From positions 4,588,001 through 4,652,000 of the forward strand of contig NC_070569.1 of NCBI RefSeq assembly GCF_026914185.1: a stretch of 64,000 nt of DNA, in the 5' to 3' direction. A program made the position numbers and the translations under genes. This DNA is from Puccinia triticina (lineage: Eukaryota; Basidiomycota; Pucciniomycetes; Pucciniales; Pucciniaceae). Positions 34,055-44,715 of the stretch are shown here, piece after piece; positions within the stretch are counted from its first letter, which is position 1; each line of letters begins with the position of its first letter. The notes below the pieces were generated by a model. It was not told the DNA's origin. It saw only the letters and a program-made list of their open reading frames with translations, and ran no database searches.

Positions 34055-34808
34055 TGTTAAGTTTTGAACAACTAAGATATATTTCTTCTGATTAGAACAA
34101 GAACAAATCGTATTTTGATAAGGATTGATGAAGAAACAATTAATGTACCTAAGAGCAGATGCTCGGGTACTTGAATCAAATGGAAACTGGCTGCTATGCA
34201 GCTTAGGAACCTAAGATTCTATTGTAGAGACTGTAGTCTACGTCAGTATCTAGACTCCCTTTTGCCGGTGAGCTGAGTAAGACGGTTCTTACTTTAGCTC
34301 AAAGAGCCTGTTGCAATGGTATCGCCGATACAAGCTTCAAGGGTGCCGGAGCTGCACTTGTCAAATGCTAGTAGCATGAATGACCTGTCAGTTCGGCATC
34401 TCTCAAGCTAAGGGCACTACAGTGATGGACTTACCTCCGCTTGCGGGGTTGGTGATCCTATCACGGAGGCTGGAACCGAGTCGGTCTGATTTGGTGTTGG
34501 ATGAAGATGCGCTGTGATATTAGAGAATCTCTAATCAGCTGCACTTCTCCTAGCTATGACGATCCCAATCGACTTGCTTACCTGGTAGGTGGCTTGTCGA
34601 GTTTGGGTCGCTTAGGCTCTGCGTCTGTCGATGATGTGGCTACAGGGAGAAGAGCAGAGGAATTACCTTTCGCGTATTCCTTCTGCCTGGGAGCTACATG
34701 CATAATGCATGCGCCTGAGGGTCGCGCCGGCTCACCACGATCCCTAGTAGGGTTAGGTTTAGAAGCCTTGCGCTTCCCCTGATTCAGGGTTATCCCTGAA
34801 TCCTGACA
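34055..34808 (-). repeat. 5' LTR of Copia 2
   Basis: 754 bp; source of the element's transcript on the minus strand. Only 59 bp separate it from the gag ATG. Confidence 0.95.
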
Positions 34809-35093
34809 GATTTGGGCGAACATTTCTTGGAGAACCACATCTGATCCTTGAAGTTCATCTTGCCCCTTGTGACTCAACTAGCACTCTCAAACAATGGAAG
34901 TGCTGGCGGCACTGGGGGTGCATCGTCAGCCAACGCCGCCCATGTAGACGGCGAGTGTGGAAGTGCATCGGAGGCTGAAGATTCCGGCAAAGTGGAGATT
35001 GCATCATTCAATCTTTTGCTCTCTTTCCTTCCATCCGATTTTGTTTTTTCTTTTCTTTGGCTACAAGACGTTTGCATATTAGTTATAGTTTAA

Positions 35094-35705
35094 ACCAAAG
35101 AAAGACAAAAAGAAAAAAGATGTGTGTACTACTCCTCATCCATTCCAGTATCTTCTCCCCTCCCCATCCTTCCATCCTACATCTCAAAACCTAAACAATT
35201 TAACTAATTTCTGACTATCCGACCCCCTTTTTCTACAGATTTCTTCCTTCAAACAATTCACATCATCCTTCATGTGCCTTCTTTATCTTTCTCTTCATCC
35301 AAATTTTATTTCTCTGAGTTGATTAGTTCAGTTCAAGTCATTTTTCCCCTCCTTCCATCGCACTTCCCTTTTTCCCCTCTCTTTCTTGTGGTATGTATAG
35401 TGGGAATAAAAAATTTCAAATGATAGGTCTACAAGGCGACCAGATCTTGACTAATCAATACATTCAACATGTGGTTCCTCCCCACACAACATTTTTGTCA
35501 ATTGATTTGACAGCAAGTTGTAAGTTCTTCACCAATGGTGCAAAGTAAATACCCACCTAAACACATACCTGTGCAGACCAGATTTCTCATGGTGAACTGA
35601 GATTTGATCCTAAGCAACAAATCAACAAGATAAGTGATGGTATTGAAGGCAAGGGTAGGGCCCACGTCTGTTGTCCCACACTTACAACCCCTCTATTTTC
35701 CTTTG
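35094..35705. other. No supported gene; pyrimidine-rich
   Basis: Long C/T-rich stretches (35130-35400). No gene or clear repeat seen. Confidence 0.5.
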
Positions 35706-35840
35706 GTTTCAAGCAAAGAGCCTAAAAAGTCTATCACCCTGATGAGGCTGTTGCTTATGTTGCCGCAGTCCAGGCTGCCATTGTGTCTGGCAACACCTCC
35801 AAAAAGAAACAAAACCTTCTCCTCCTGGCAAGTCCTACAA
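35706..35840 (+). pseudogene. HSP70 fragment
   Basis: 'SSKEPKKSI' followed, after a one-base loss, by '[20 protein letters not shown]' and 'KKKQNLLLL'. This matches the highly conserved HSP70 stretch around 'NPDEAVAYGAAVQAAILSG' in the nucleotide-binding domain. Only about 45 residues survive, with no flanking HSP70 sequence, so it is a short gene fragment, perhaps moved by a transposon. Confidence 0.8.
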
Positions 35841-36757
35841 GCTTTTCAAGACCAAGGTTGACACCATTCAAGTTTACCAAATAAAGAAAATTCCATTTGC
35901 CATTTGTGTGCAGTAAGTTTAGTGGACTTGGTGCAATTGGTTTCTTTGGTTTCTGGGAGTACAGCGGCGCAGCCGCCTTGATCTCTAGTATTTATGTAAC
36001 TTGTAGAATAACCTGTGATGTACTATGTAATTGCTACCTGAAAACATTTGAATGGAGGTTTCAGATGGCATGGATGTCTGGTTTTCAGATTGCATGAAGG
36101 TCTGTGTTGTAGTGATGATGCCTCCAATGTCATTGCTCCTCCCTGCCCGCCTCTTGACTCCCTGATACTCCAAATGTGGAGTTTGTACACCCCACCTCTC
36201 AACAGTCTGAACGCGTGTGCTTGGAGACATTCATGTTATGGTACTGGAAGGGGCTGCCAAGCCGCGACCGGACACATTCACATTGGGGGGCATAGGACTG
36301 CACCAGATACAAAAAGCAGAGGGAAAGGGATGGCTGGTGCCGCTTGGTTGATTGGCCCGCCCACAGCCAAGTGTGACAGTGAGAAATACACAGTGGATGC
36401 AACCTTAAAGTTATGGCAACAAGTCCGACAAAGCCCTCAGCAGGCGTTGTTGTGTCTTGTGAATCGCCAGGCGTCACGAGGGCCCCGGCTTCAGAAGCAA
36501 TCAGACAAGAGAAGAGCTGGAGGAAGTAAGCTTGATCAGGATGGTGTGGATGACAATGAACGTGGCTTGGGTTGGGCTGCTGTTTTAAAGAGGACATTTG
36601 AGGCCTATTTGCAGTGGGAAAGACCTAATGTGTATGGTGAATAGATTCTACAATGGAAGCTCTGTGAAAAAGAGGTTGAAGAGTATTGCAGGAATCTATT
36701 AACATTGATGTACAACTATGCAGGAGGAAGGGGGAAAGATGGGGTCCCAGTTGACAG
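35841..36757. other. No supported gene
   Basis: A 198-codon open stretch on the plus strand (36048-36644) and an overlapping minus-strand one (36199-36597) have no recognisable motif. I would not call either a gene without transcript evidence. Confidence 0.4.
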
Positions 36758-37365
36758 TCAGCCGTGTTGTGGTCGTAAGTTGCAATAATGTCGAGCAGGT
36801 GCAGGTTTATTTGGCTGAGCGGGTGCAGGTAGATTGGGCAGAGGCTGTTGGTACTGGTCCAAGAGGCCGCGGGCAGGGGTGAAAAGTTTGAGGAGTCCAA
36901 CAGTTGCAGTTTCAATGCGCCGGAACCTTTCATTCATGTCTTGAAGTTGCTGATGCTGGTCTGCAAGTTGCCGGTTTATTGCGGGAAGCTGTTCCAGGAC
37001 TTGTACCCAAGGGCCATTGGCCTCTTCCCTGAGAAAACATTGGAGGGCTTGCGGGCCAATAATGTGGCCAGGATCTGGGACAAGTGAAAAGGGGAAGAAA
37101 ATCAGTGTCTGATCAAAAACCCCAGAGGTAGTTTAAAAAAGGGGAAATAGTACTTTGAACAAGTAAAATCTGCAAGATGCTCCGGCAGAATCCGGTGAGA
37201 GCTTTACCAAGTTGCGTAGAGTCTACAGGTTGAGTTGATTGGACTTTGTGTGCACCGGACAGAGAGTGGAAGAATATTAGTTGTGATCAATGTTAAAAGG
37301 GTGGGAAGGGGAAAAAAAGCTCACAATCCCAACTGGTCAGGTGCTCAATGAAGTTGAGCTGCCTG

Positions 37366-38215
37366 CCACTTCAACCACTACCAGATATCCTGAGTGGGAT
37401 ATCCAGTAAGAAATACAGGATACCTTGTATCCCAAAGCACACTCCTATTACGGAGTGTGCTTTGGCACACTCCTATTACGGAGTGTGCTTTGGCACACTC
37501 CTATTACCATTTTCCACACTCCTATTACCGAGTGTGCTTTTCCACACTCCTATTACGGAGTGTGCTTTGGCACAATCCTATTACGGAGTGTGCTTTGGCA
37601 CAATCCTATTACGGAGTGTGCTTTGCCACCTTCCTATTACGGAGTGTGCTTTTCCACACTCCTATTATGGAGTGTGCTTTGGCACAATCCTATTATGGAG
37701 TGTGCTTTGGCACAATCCTATTATGGAGTGTGCTTTGGCACAATCCTATTATGGAGTGTGCTTTGGCACAATCCTATTATGGAGTGTGCTTTGGCACAAT
37801 CCTATTATGGAGTGTGCTTTGGCACAATCCTATTATGGAGTGTGCTTTGGCACAATCCTATTATGGAGTGTGCTTTGGCACAATCCTATTATGGAGTGTG
37901 CTTTGGCACAATCCTATTATGGAGTTTGCTTTGGCACAATCCTATTATGGAGTGTGCACTCCTATTATGGAGTGTGCTTTGGCACACTCCTGTAATGGAG
38001 TGTGCTTTGGCACACTCCTGTAATGGAGTGTGCTTTGGCACACTCCTGTAATGGAGTGTGCTTTGGCACACTCCTGTAATGGAGTGTGCTTTGGCATACT
38101 CCTATTATGGAGTGTGCTTTGGCATATTCCTATTACGTAGTGTGCTTTGGGATAAAGGGTATCCTGGATTTCTTACTGGATATCCCACTCAGGATATCTG
38201 GTAGTGGTTGAAGTG
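37366..38215. mobile_element. Satellite-cored inverted-repeat element A (850 bp)
   Basis: Inverted repeats of about 76 bp start CACTTCAACCACTACCAGAT at 37367 and end with the complement at 38215, with two or three differences. The interior is a 28-bp tandem array. Target duplication is CTG (37363-37365 and 38216-38218) if one extra C at the left end is allowed. It interrupts the minus-strand coiled-coil gene. Confidence 0.85.
37440..38150 (+). repeat. 28-bp tandem satellite
   Basis: About 25 copies of a 28-bp unit of the form 'tcctattatggagtgtgc' plus 'tttggcacaa'. Variants cluster: 'ttacgg' at the left, 'ttatgg' in the middle, 'gtaatgg' at the right, which suggests segmental amplification. 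Since 28 is not a multiple of three and the unit lacks stops, all three plus-strand frames are open for more than 600 bp; these are not genes. Confidence 0.95.
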
Positions 38216-38551
38216 CTGGCCAGATCATCAAAGGTGGGATTGGCAATGGCATTAGGAGCAGGCCAAGCAGCTATGTTGCCCCTTTGAATCAGAAGGTATG
38301 GCATTTTACCCAACTGTGAGACAAATGTCAAGGAATGTATGGTATGTATTGTAAGTTTTGAGACGGATTTGGATGGTGGATATTGACACACATTCAGGCA
38401 AGACTACATATTTATATTCAAAGCAGCTGGGTGAAACAAGCCTCTGCCGGGGGAGACTGGCCGTGAGACTGGGCTGCTGCTCAGAACTGTCCGTACCCTG
38501 GCCCACCAAGAGAGGTGGTTAACCTTGGCCTCTGCCCTGATGAGGCTTGTG

Positions 38552-38787
38552 AGCCGTAGTGGCTACACCACGGACGCAAAACTCCAAAGGTTGCTCAAAG
38601 GTGCTTTAAATGAACTTTGAATGAAAGTCAATTCAGTTGGGATGTTGCCAACTGGGTCAAAATCAAAAATCTCACATATTGTCCAACTAATACTTGATTT
38701 TTTTTCAAATGATTGTTTAAAAACATGGATTAATGTCCATTCAAAGTTTCTCCAAACTGAAATCTTAAAAGTGTGTCTGTGGTGTAG
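38552..38787. mobile_element. Possible MITE
   Basis: 'gtggctacaccacggacgca' near 38558 and its diverged complement ('gtgtctgtggtgtagctgcac') near 38768 form imperfect terminal repeats of about 25 bp. No clear target duplication. Confidence 0.45.
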
Positions 38788-39097
38788 CTGCACATAAGTT
38801 GAGTACAACTGCATGATAAAGAATGATCATTTGTCTCACTAGCTCAATCAAGACACAGTTCTATTTATAAGTGATGATGATTCAAAGTCTTCTATTTATC
38901 TTATTGAGCAAGAAATGTCTGTTTTTGTCCTGTCAACAAACTGCCACCATCCCTGAAGTGACTGAAACAGAGAGAATCCTAATGCAAGTGGAGAAACTAG
39001 CTCTGCAGTTAGTTTTTGTTGGAATATATGCTTCAAGCCCCATTTGAGTGGCCAAGCTACATGATCTAATATCCAAAAATCACCAGTAAGCCCAACT

Positions 39098-39172
39098 GTG
39101 TGTTTAGCTCAGTGGTATAAGAGCAGCTCTCATGAACATAGAAGGTCGTGGGTTCAAATCCCACAACACACA
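39098..39172 (+). tRNA. tRNA-like gene, probably a pseudo-tRNA
   Basis: 75 nt with a 7-bp acceptor stem (GTGTGTT/AACACAC), TA at positions 8-9, D stem GCTC/GAGC with 'AGTGGTATAA' loop, variable loop AGGTC, and a perfect T arm (GTGGG TTCAAAT CCCAC). The anticodon arm pairs poorly (three of five pairs) and has A rather than U at position 33; the strict reading gives anticodon TGA, while similarity of surrounding bases suggests a decayed elongator tRNA-Met (CAT one base earlier). It may be a pseudogene or the head of a SINE. Confidence 0.55.
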
Positions 39173-40560
39173 ATTCTTTACACCTGAGTAATTTCAACAG
39201 TTTCCAGCTAATAACCGGTCTGAAGGGCGGGTGAGTGTCACAGATTGTGACCTTCTGTGTCAGGTCACAACAATCCCAGGTTGGTTGTTGCGGCCTGTTA
39301 CAGTGGGACAACTTGGATTTCAGCAGGGCTCCGGCAGGGCCCTGCAGTAGCCTGTAGCCATACGCCCTGGTGACCGGTGTGATGCTAAAACCGGGTCGGG
39401 GACCCGAATTGTCCGCACGGGTTTGCAGAGGTTGTGGGCTGCGGATTCTGCAAGGCTGGCACGGAGCGGCACAGTGCGGAAAATGTTCATGAGGCAGAGC
39501 GCGGGGTTATGTCAGCAGCGTGGCGGCGGCAGAGCTCAACGGCGGAGCTGGACTCAACTTAAGCAGGCCGGCGCGGACTGGATAGTATAGGCTGTGACCG
39601 GGGGAAGCCGTGGCAGCCAAAGCAGGCTACGTCAGCGGGCGTAGCTGGGGCGGAGGCGGCGTGTGGGATCCCGGCATTGAAGGCTAGACAGGGGCGAGGA
39701 AGCTAAGGCAAGAGGAGTCCAACGATGGGTGATGACGTGCGGTGATGTTGACAGAAGATCCGTGTGAGAGCGGAATGGGCGGATGACATGCGCGGTTGTG
39801 GGAGCGGGGCTTGGCAGATGGCGTGCGTGAGAGGCGGGAGGAGGAGGATGGTTTTCTTTCTCACATTGTTTTCCCTTTTGTACGGAGATGGAGGGGGGGG
39901 GAGTTTTCCCCCATCCATCAATCCATGAATCTATGAGGAGGTGGGGTGTTTTCTTTTTAGAGACTTTTACTGGATCTTCTGATTACTCGGGGTACGGGTT
40001 CTTTACGGCGGAGTTGTCTTTTGTGTAATTTATGGCAGATTTTACGGTTATTGCGGCTTTTCTACGTATCTTTGTGGTTATTTATATGTTACTTGAATCA
40101 TTTCTTTTGATCATGACGCCCCTACACGTACTTGCGGAGCGGAGCGGAGTTTCCCAGATCACCCGATTTTACCCGGGAATCATCTTGGAGCAGCGGAGGT
40201 CCTGACATTTCTACGTAGTGACCTCTTTTGTTCACCACACCGGCCTCTGGAACACACCATCAGGGCGCCAGCACTGTGAAAAAAACTTGAAAAACTGGTG
40301 TCAGTTGACATGCCAGATCCAGGCGGATAAATTGCTGCATACCTGAGTTTGTCCAGCTTTATTCCAGGTTTAGTCCATTTATTTTTATGGATTATCTCAG
40401 GCTAAGCAGTATGTTGATACTCTGCTTAGCCACACTAACCTTTTCTGCAGGTATGTACTTGTGAGATGCTCAGCTGGCACAGCAGTAGCACCTTATAAGT
40501 ACATACCAGCGCCCTTGTCAAGTGGCTGGCATCCCTCTAGCCAACAGACAAGGCCACACA
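39173..40560. other. Non-coding repeat related to 50.5-51.1 kb; no gene
   Basis: GC-rich sequence with many 'gcgga' words. Segments such as 'acagccaaag', 'agcgggcgtagctggggcgg' and 'ggaggcgg' around 39540-39670 parallel 50590-50740, so both are likely copies of one retroelement LTR or leader. I could not fix ends or a target duplication. Confidence 0.4.
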
Positions 40561-40599
40561 AACCCAACCACATAGACTAGGAGGAATCTCTCCCAGTCA

Positions 40600-42850
40600 A
40601 CAACATTGTGTAACACACTGGTCAACCAACAGTCATCCGGCAGGGATGCCTCCCGGACGATGGCCCCATACAACAGTCGCCCAGGAGGGATCCCTCCCGG
40701 ATGCCCGCTTCATACACCATTTGTCCGGGAGGAATCCCTCCCAGATGACAGATACATACAACAGTCACCCGGGAGGGATCCCTCCTGGACAATGGCCTAC
40801 ATAACAGTCGTCCGGGAGGCAATTCCTCCCGGACAACTCCTTCATACACCAGTCGCCTGGGAGGGATACCTCCTGGAAAACTGCTTCATACAACAGTTGC
40901 CCAGTAGGGATACCTCCTGGACAACTGCTTCATACACCAGTTTTCCAGGATGAATCCCTCCCAGACAATGGCCATACATAAATTAACAGTCACCGGAATC
41001 AAGTGGAATTAGACCCATTCAATTACCGGTGTGTTCAGGTCATTGAATGGGTCTAATCCCACTCAATGACCAACACACACCGGTCATCAAGTGGGTCTTA
41101 TCCCACTCAATGACCGGCACACACCGTACATCAAGTGGGTCTAATCCCACTCAATGACCAGCACACGCCAGTCATTGGGAGGGTCTTATCCCCCTCAATG
41201 ACCGGCAAATGCAAGTCATTGAGCGGGTATGTGTACCCGCTTGATGACCGGCACACGCCAGTCATTGGGAGGGTCTTATCCCCCTCAATGACCGGCAAAC
41301 ACGATTCATCAAGCGGGTAGACATACCCGCTCAATGAACGGCACATGCCAGTCATTGAGTGGCACATAATTGCTTGATGACTGGCACACGCAAGTCATTG
41401 AGAGGGTCTTTGTCAGCTCCGGTCTCTTGTGTGACTCGGAGTTGATAGGGTTTAGGGTTCGCGCTGTAGCGGCTAGGATAGCGGCCAGTGGAAAGGGGCC
41501 ACACTATAACCTTTTCAGGCCAATGGGAATAAAACCACACCTCAACGCTGAATAGCGGAGGGGCTAGCTCCCTTACAAAAGTAAGGGGATGCGGCAATGA
41601 CTCGAGCCAGGCGCCGTAGCTTAGAACAAAGAAGGGTTATTTTCTAAGTTACAGGTGTGATAACAATCACCTGTAACTGGAAAATACACGAGTTGAGGTC
41701 AAGGAAAGCTGTAAGGGAAAGAGAAAGTTAGTTGATTATTGTAAACCCCACTCACTATTGATTTGTAGTAAGGTTGGCGGGTTTTTTATGTGTAATAATC
41801 TTGGGGGAGGAATCTCTACAGGTGAGAGACTTCCCCTTTTATATTACAGGGATCAGCTCCCTCCTTCAATTCAAGGATCTGAGGGATCTTTAACTCCAAG
41901 GAGAGGAGTGATCACGGAATTCAGAAGGGGATTTACATAAATGTGTATGTAATCTCCCTATTTGTACATATATTAGGCTTAATCAGGACAAGTACATAGT
42001 GAGATAAGATTATCTCTCTCTGTATAAACAAATATGTAATCAATGTGAAATAAGTTTAATTACATACTCAAAAGAGTGTGAAATATGTAGTAAATACATA
42101 ATAATAGTACATTGAAATAAAAGGTACATAATTAATGTAATGACAGCGAATTGAACTCTTGACTTTATGTACATGAGTCAATCATTAAAGCAGCCTTTAA
42201 CCATTAGGCTATAAGACATGTACTATGGATTGTAGACACATGGACTTAGTGTCTCAGTGTCTGACAGTCTTATCCCTCTTGATGACCGGCAAACATGTGT
42301 GCCAGTCATTGAGTGTACCATCTCAAAGACCGGTCGGTGCGTTCCGGTCATTGAATGTACCATCTCAAAGACCAGTTGGTGTGTGCCGGTCATTGAGTGG
42401 GATAAGACCCACTCAATGACCGGTGTGTTTTAGTCATTGAGCGGGTATGTGTACCTGCTTGATGACTGGCATGTGCCGGCCATCCAGCAGGTATGTTTAC
42501 CCGCTGGGTGACTGGACTGTGCCAGCCATCAAGCTGTTTACCCGCTCGGTGACCGGACTGTGCCAGCCATCAAGCAGGTATGTTTACCCGCTTGGTGACC
42601 GGACTGTGCCGGTCATCAAGCTGTTTACCCGCTTGGTGACCGGACTGTGCCAGCCATCAAGCGGGTATGTTTACCCGCTTGGTGACCGGACTGTGCCGGT
42701 CATTGAGCGGGTTGTGTACTGGCTTGAAGACTGGCGTGTGCTGGGAATTGAGTGAGTATGTGTACCCGCTAGATGACTGGACTGTGCCGGTCATCGAGCA
42801 GGTTGTGTACCCTTTTGTCATGTTGACTGAGAGGGATCCCTCCCAGTCTA
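40600..42850. repeat. Composite hairpin array, split by a solo LTR
   Basis: Part one (about 40620-40980) has eight units of about 42 bp around the near-perfect palindrome CCGGGAGGGATCCCTCCCGG. Part two (40985-41410 and 42267-42830) has units of about 54 bp combining two hairpins, 'atgaccggcacacaccggtc' and 'aagtgggtcttatcccact'. A solo LTR (41411-42266) splits part two at a 'gtctt' within a unit. The unit core 'ctcaatgaccgg' is related to the foldback at 19.2-20.3 kb and to arrays in 58.8-60.1 kb. Flanks near 40450-40600 and 42810-42930 look like weak inverted copies of each other, so the whole may be an old foldback element. Confidence 0.8.
41411..42266. mobile_element. Solo LTR (856 bp)
   Basis: Starts TGTCAGCTCC and ends TGTCTGACA, with a perfect 5-bp duplication GTCTT at 41406-41410 and 42267-42271. 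The interior has no gene. The target lies within a hairpin unit of the surrounding array; removing the LTR and one GTCTT restores the unit. A weak tRNA-like stretch on the minus strand lies at about 42145-42215. Confidence 0.85.
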
Positions 42851-42935
42851 CATAAAAGCTCTGTGGGCTTGTTGACCAGGAAGGTTTCTGCCTGGTATGT
42901 AGTAAAGCTGAGCATTCAGCTCAGAGTAGGTTGTG

Positions 42936-42936
<1 letters not shown>

Positions 42937-42974
<38 letters not shown>
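42937..42974. repeat. (TA)n microsatellite
   Basis: About 19 TA dinucleotides in an uninterrupted run, just left of a snapback MITE. Confidence 0.95.
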
Positions 42975-42978
<4 letters not shown>

Positions 42979-43007
42979 GCTCAGGCCCTGTTTGGCACCA
43001 ATATAAT

Positions 43008-43344
43008 TATAGGTGATATAATCGCTGATTAATTCAATAAAAAATGCAAAATTCAACATAAAGCCTTTAAATTGTTTTTGTAGGCAACCTACAGTGCTGG
43101 TCTCTTCAACTTTGAAATCAGATTCAACTGATTCAGCCATCTTCAGTACCATAATACCATTATATCACTTTTGACCAATATGAAGCAATATAATGGTATT
43201 ATGGTGCTGAAGATGGCTGGATAAGTTGATTCTGGGCTCACAGTTAAAGAGACCAGCACTTTAGTTTGCCTACAAAATAAATTGGAGGCTTTATGTTGAA
43301 TTTTGTATTTTTTATTGAATTAACCGGTGATTATATCACCTATA
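43008..43344. mobile_element. Snapback MITE (337 bp)
   Basis: The element is almost a full-length inverted repeat: it starts TATAGGTGATATAATC and ends with the complement, and arms of about 150 bp pair through 'gtaggcaa', 'gtgctggtctctt' and 'gccatcttcag' blocks with few mismatches. The centre is about 43176. No gene. Confidence 0.88.
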
Positions 43345-43425
43345 CTAGAGGCCAAGCGGCTCCGCCGCTGCGGGGCCGCTCCGCCTCACCTCAAATCCCC
43401 GTGCCCCCCAAGCTTAGACCCCTGT

Positions 43426-43722
43426 TGTAAGAGTCCACTTGGGACTCTTCACTGTCTGGGCTGGCACGCGGCACAGAGGCCTGAAAACGGTTTCTAGGAA
43501 CCACTCGTGTATTGCAAAGTACTAGCCCAGGAGAGAAGTTCAGCTTCTCTCTCTACATACAACTGAGAAGGGAAAGGAAAGGGAAAGATCAGTGCTCACC
43601 TAGCCCAGGAGAGAAGTTCAGCTTCTCTCTGCTGAGCTAGGAGGGCGCGGGGGAACTGAGCCTAAGAGTCCGTCGACGGCTTATGTAATACCGGCTTGTG
43701 AGTTCCTGAAGGGGGCTTCACA
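43426..43722. mobile_element. Solo LTR (297 bp), related to the gag-only element
   Basis: Starts TGTAAGAGTCC and ends GGGGCTTCACA, flanked by a perfect 5-bp duplication CCTGT (43421-43425, 43723-43727). Start, end and layout ('gactcttcactgt', 'agaggcctgaaaacg', a repeated 'gagagaagttcagcttctct') parallel the 369-bp LTRs at 52864 and 55722, so it is a diverged family member. Confidence 0.9.
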
Positions 43723-43727
43723 CCTGT

Positions 43728-44715
43728 GTTGAGATGAACTGGGACTGAAGCAGCAAGCAGGAGCGGAGTGAGTGCGTTGGAAAGGATAAATTCATTTCAT
43801 ACAGCAGAGAGGAAAGAGAAGAAGAAAAGAGAGTGAGAGAACGAACCTGAAGCAGCAAGCAGGAGCGGAGTGAGTGCGTTAAAAAGGATGAGGAAAAGCC
43901 TTTCCAACTGCTTGAAACTTCAGTTTTAAGTAGCCGAGTGAAATGAGTACAAGTGTCACAGAATGTGACATGAGAGATGAGCACACAGATTGAAGCAGAC
44001 AACAGAATGAGCAACCTCAACACCCTGCCCCGCCCACAGCCAGGCTCCGGGCACCGCTCCTTTATTACCCAAGGCGGCCACCGCCGGCGAAATCATGACA
44101 ACCAGCCACCCCACGCACAGCAAGGAACGCCCGACCAACTTTACCATGAGCGTGCCCAATCACCACACGAATGACCAAACCAACCAGCCCAAAGCAGACT
44201 ACCCGCGTACCCAACAATACCCAGGCAAGTATTGCTACATCGGGCCAACTTATTTGTGGCCGGCCACGATGACCAGGCTAGATGCAACCACTGCAGCTGC
44301 TACCCGACGGCCCGCCCCACTCAACGCGAACAAGGCGCCACCTTTGAGCTCTAGCCAACCTCAGCACGGTATAAATTGAACTCACTTTCAATGACCGTTA
44401 CTCCACAACCTTAACGCCCAATCCCATCTTTGCTACCCAACCACACAATAAAACCCAATACCAATCACCTTGTTTCCCAATAATCATGAACCAGGCCAAC
44501 AAAACAATCCAAACCACCCCACAAGACACCCTAATGATTGACAGAGTCAACGTTTGTGGGGGCATATACGTCAAAGAATGCGTGAGTCCCACCATCCCTC
44601 CAACTAAGTCGCCATATCTGACACTCCGCCCAAGTTCACACACCGCCTCAACGAACAGGATCTTGGTCAGAACAATGTGTTATCCAGTTGGCTACCCGCC
44701 CAGTGTGGTGCGCTA
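43728..44715. other. No supported gene; 34-bp direct repeat
   Basis: A 34-bp phrase beginning 'ctgaagcagcaagcaggagc' occurs at 43745 and 43847. The rest, up to 44715, has low-complexity CCA-rich stretches and no recognisable protein. Confidence 0.5.

Larger units (their letters stand above)
29025..34808 (-). mobile_element. Ty1/Copia LTR retrotransposon 2 (5784 bp)
   Basis: LTRs of 754 bp lie at 29025-29778 (3') and 34055-34808 (5'), in coding orientation starting TGTCAGGATT and ending TTAACA. I count about nine differences between them, near 1.2 percent. Target duplication GATTC (29020-29024) and GATTT (34809-34813) differs at one base. It is inserted in the Vac8 fragment. Its lineage differs from that of Copia 1, 3 and 4: different LTRs, gag and zinc-finger region. 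Confidence 0.95.
28312..35093 (+). pseudogene. VAC8-like armadillo-repeat protein fragment, split by Copia 2
   Basis: 28312-28813 encodes armadillo-repeat sequence I recognise as fungal Vac8, the vacuole-membrane protein used in vacuole inheritance and nucleus-vacuole junctions: '[20 protein letters not shown]', '[18 protein letters not shown]', '[17 protein letters not shown]'. Compared with Vac8, several armadillo repeats are missing where 'LVLLLSSS' joins 'CVRNLS', an internal deletion at a short Ser-rich homology. An intron starts after 'GNLSSK'; the next exon reads 'EDYTAFNQ', then after a one-base loss '[18 protein letters not shown]' and 'FQHIAVWTCIKLLD'. Copia 2 inserts at 29025. After 34813 the reading continues 'LGEHFLENHI', a TGA, 'LKFILPLVTQLALS', and a Gly/Ser-rich acidic tail. 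The N-terminus is absent. Confidence 0.85.
36758..38304 (-). pseudogene. Unrecognised coiled-coil gene, split by a satellite-cored element
   Basis: ATG at 38304 gives 'MPYLLIQRGNIAAWPAPNAI' then 'ANPTFDDLA', where the element 37366-38215 intervenes. A further exon is visible on the minus strand from about 37084 to a TGA at 36758-36760; it has no ATG but reads 'GPWVQVLEQLPAINRQLA', 'DQHQQLQDMNERFRRIETAT', 'VGLLKLFTPARGLLDQYQQP', a Gln-rich coiled coil followed by a Pro/Ala-rich tail. A TATA-like 'gaatataaatatg' lies about 100 bp upstream of the ATG. The exon between the element and 37084 (around 37210-37290, 'SLSGAHKVQSTQPVDSTQL') is likely but not proven. I do not recognise the family. Confidence 0.6.

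Noticed and set aside
37440..38150. CRISPR-like array
   Set aside because: Regular 28-bp repeats have no unique spacers; the array is a tandem satellite within a eukaryotic transposon.
42145..42215. Second tRNA-like sequence, minus strand, inside the solo LTR
   Set aside because: A-box and B-box words are present, but acceptor and T stems do not pair; at best a fossil.
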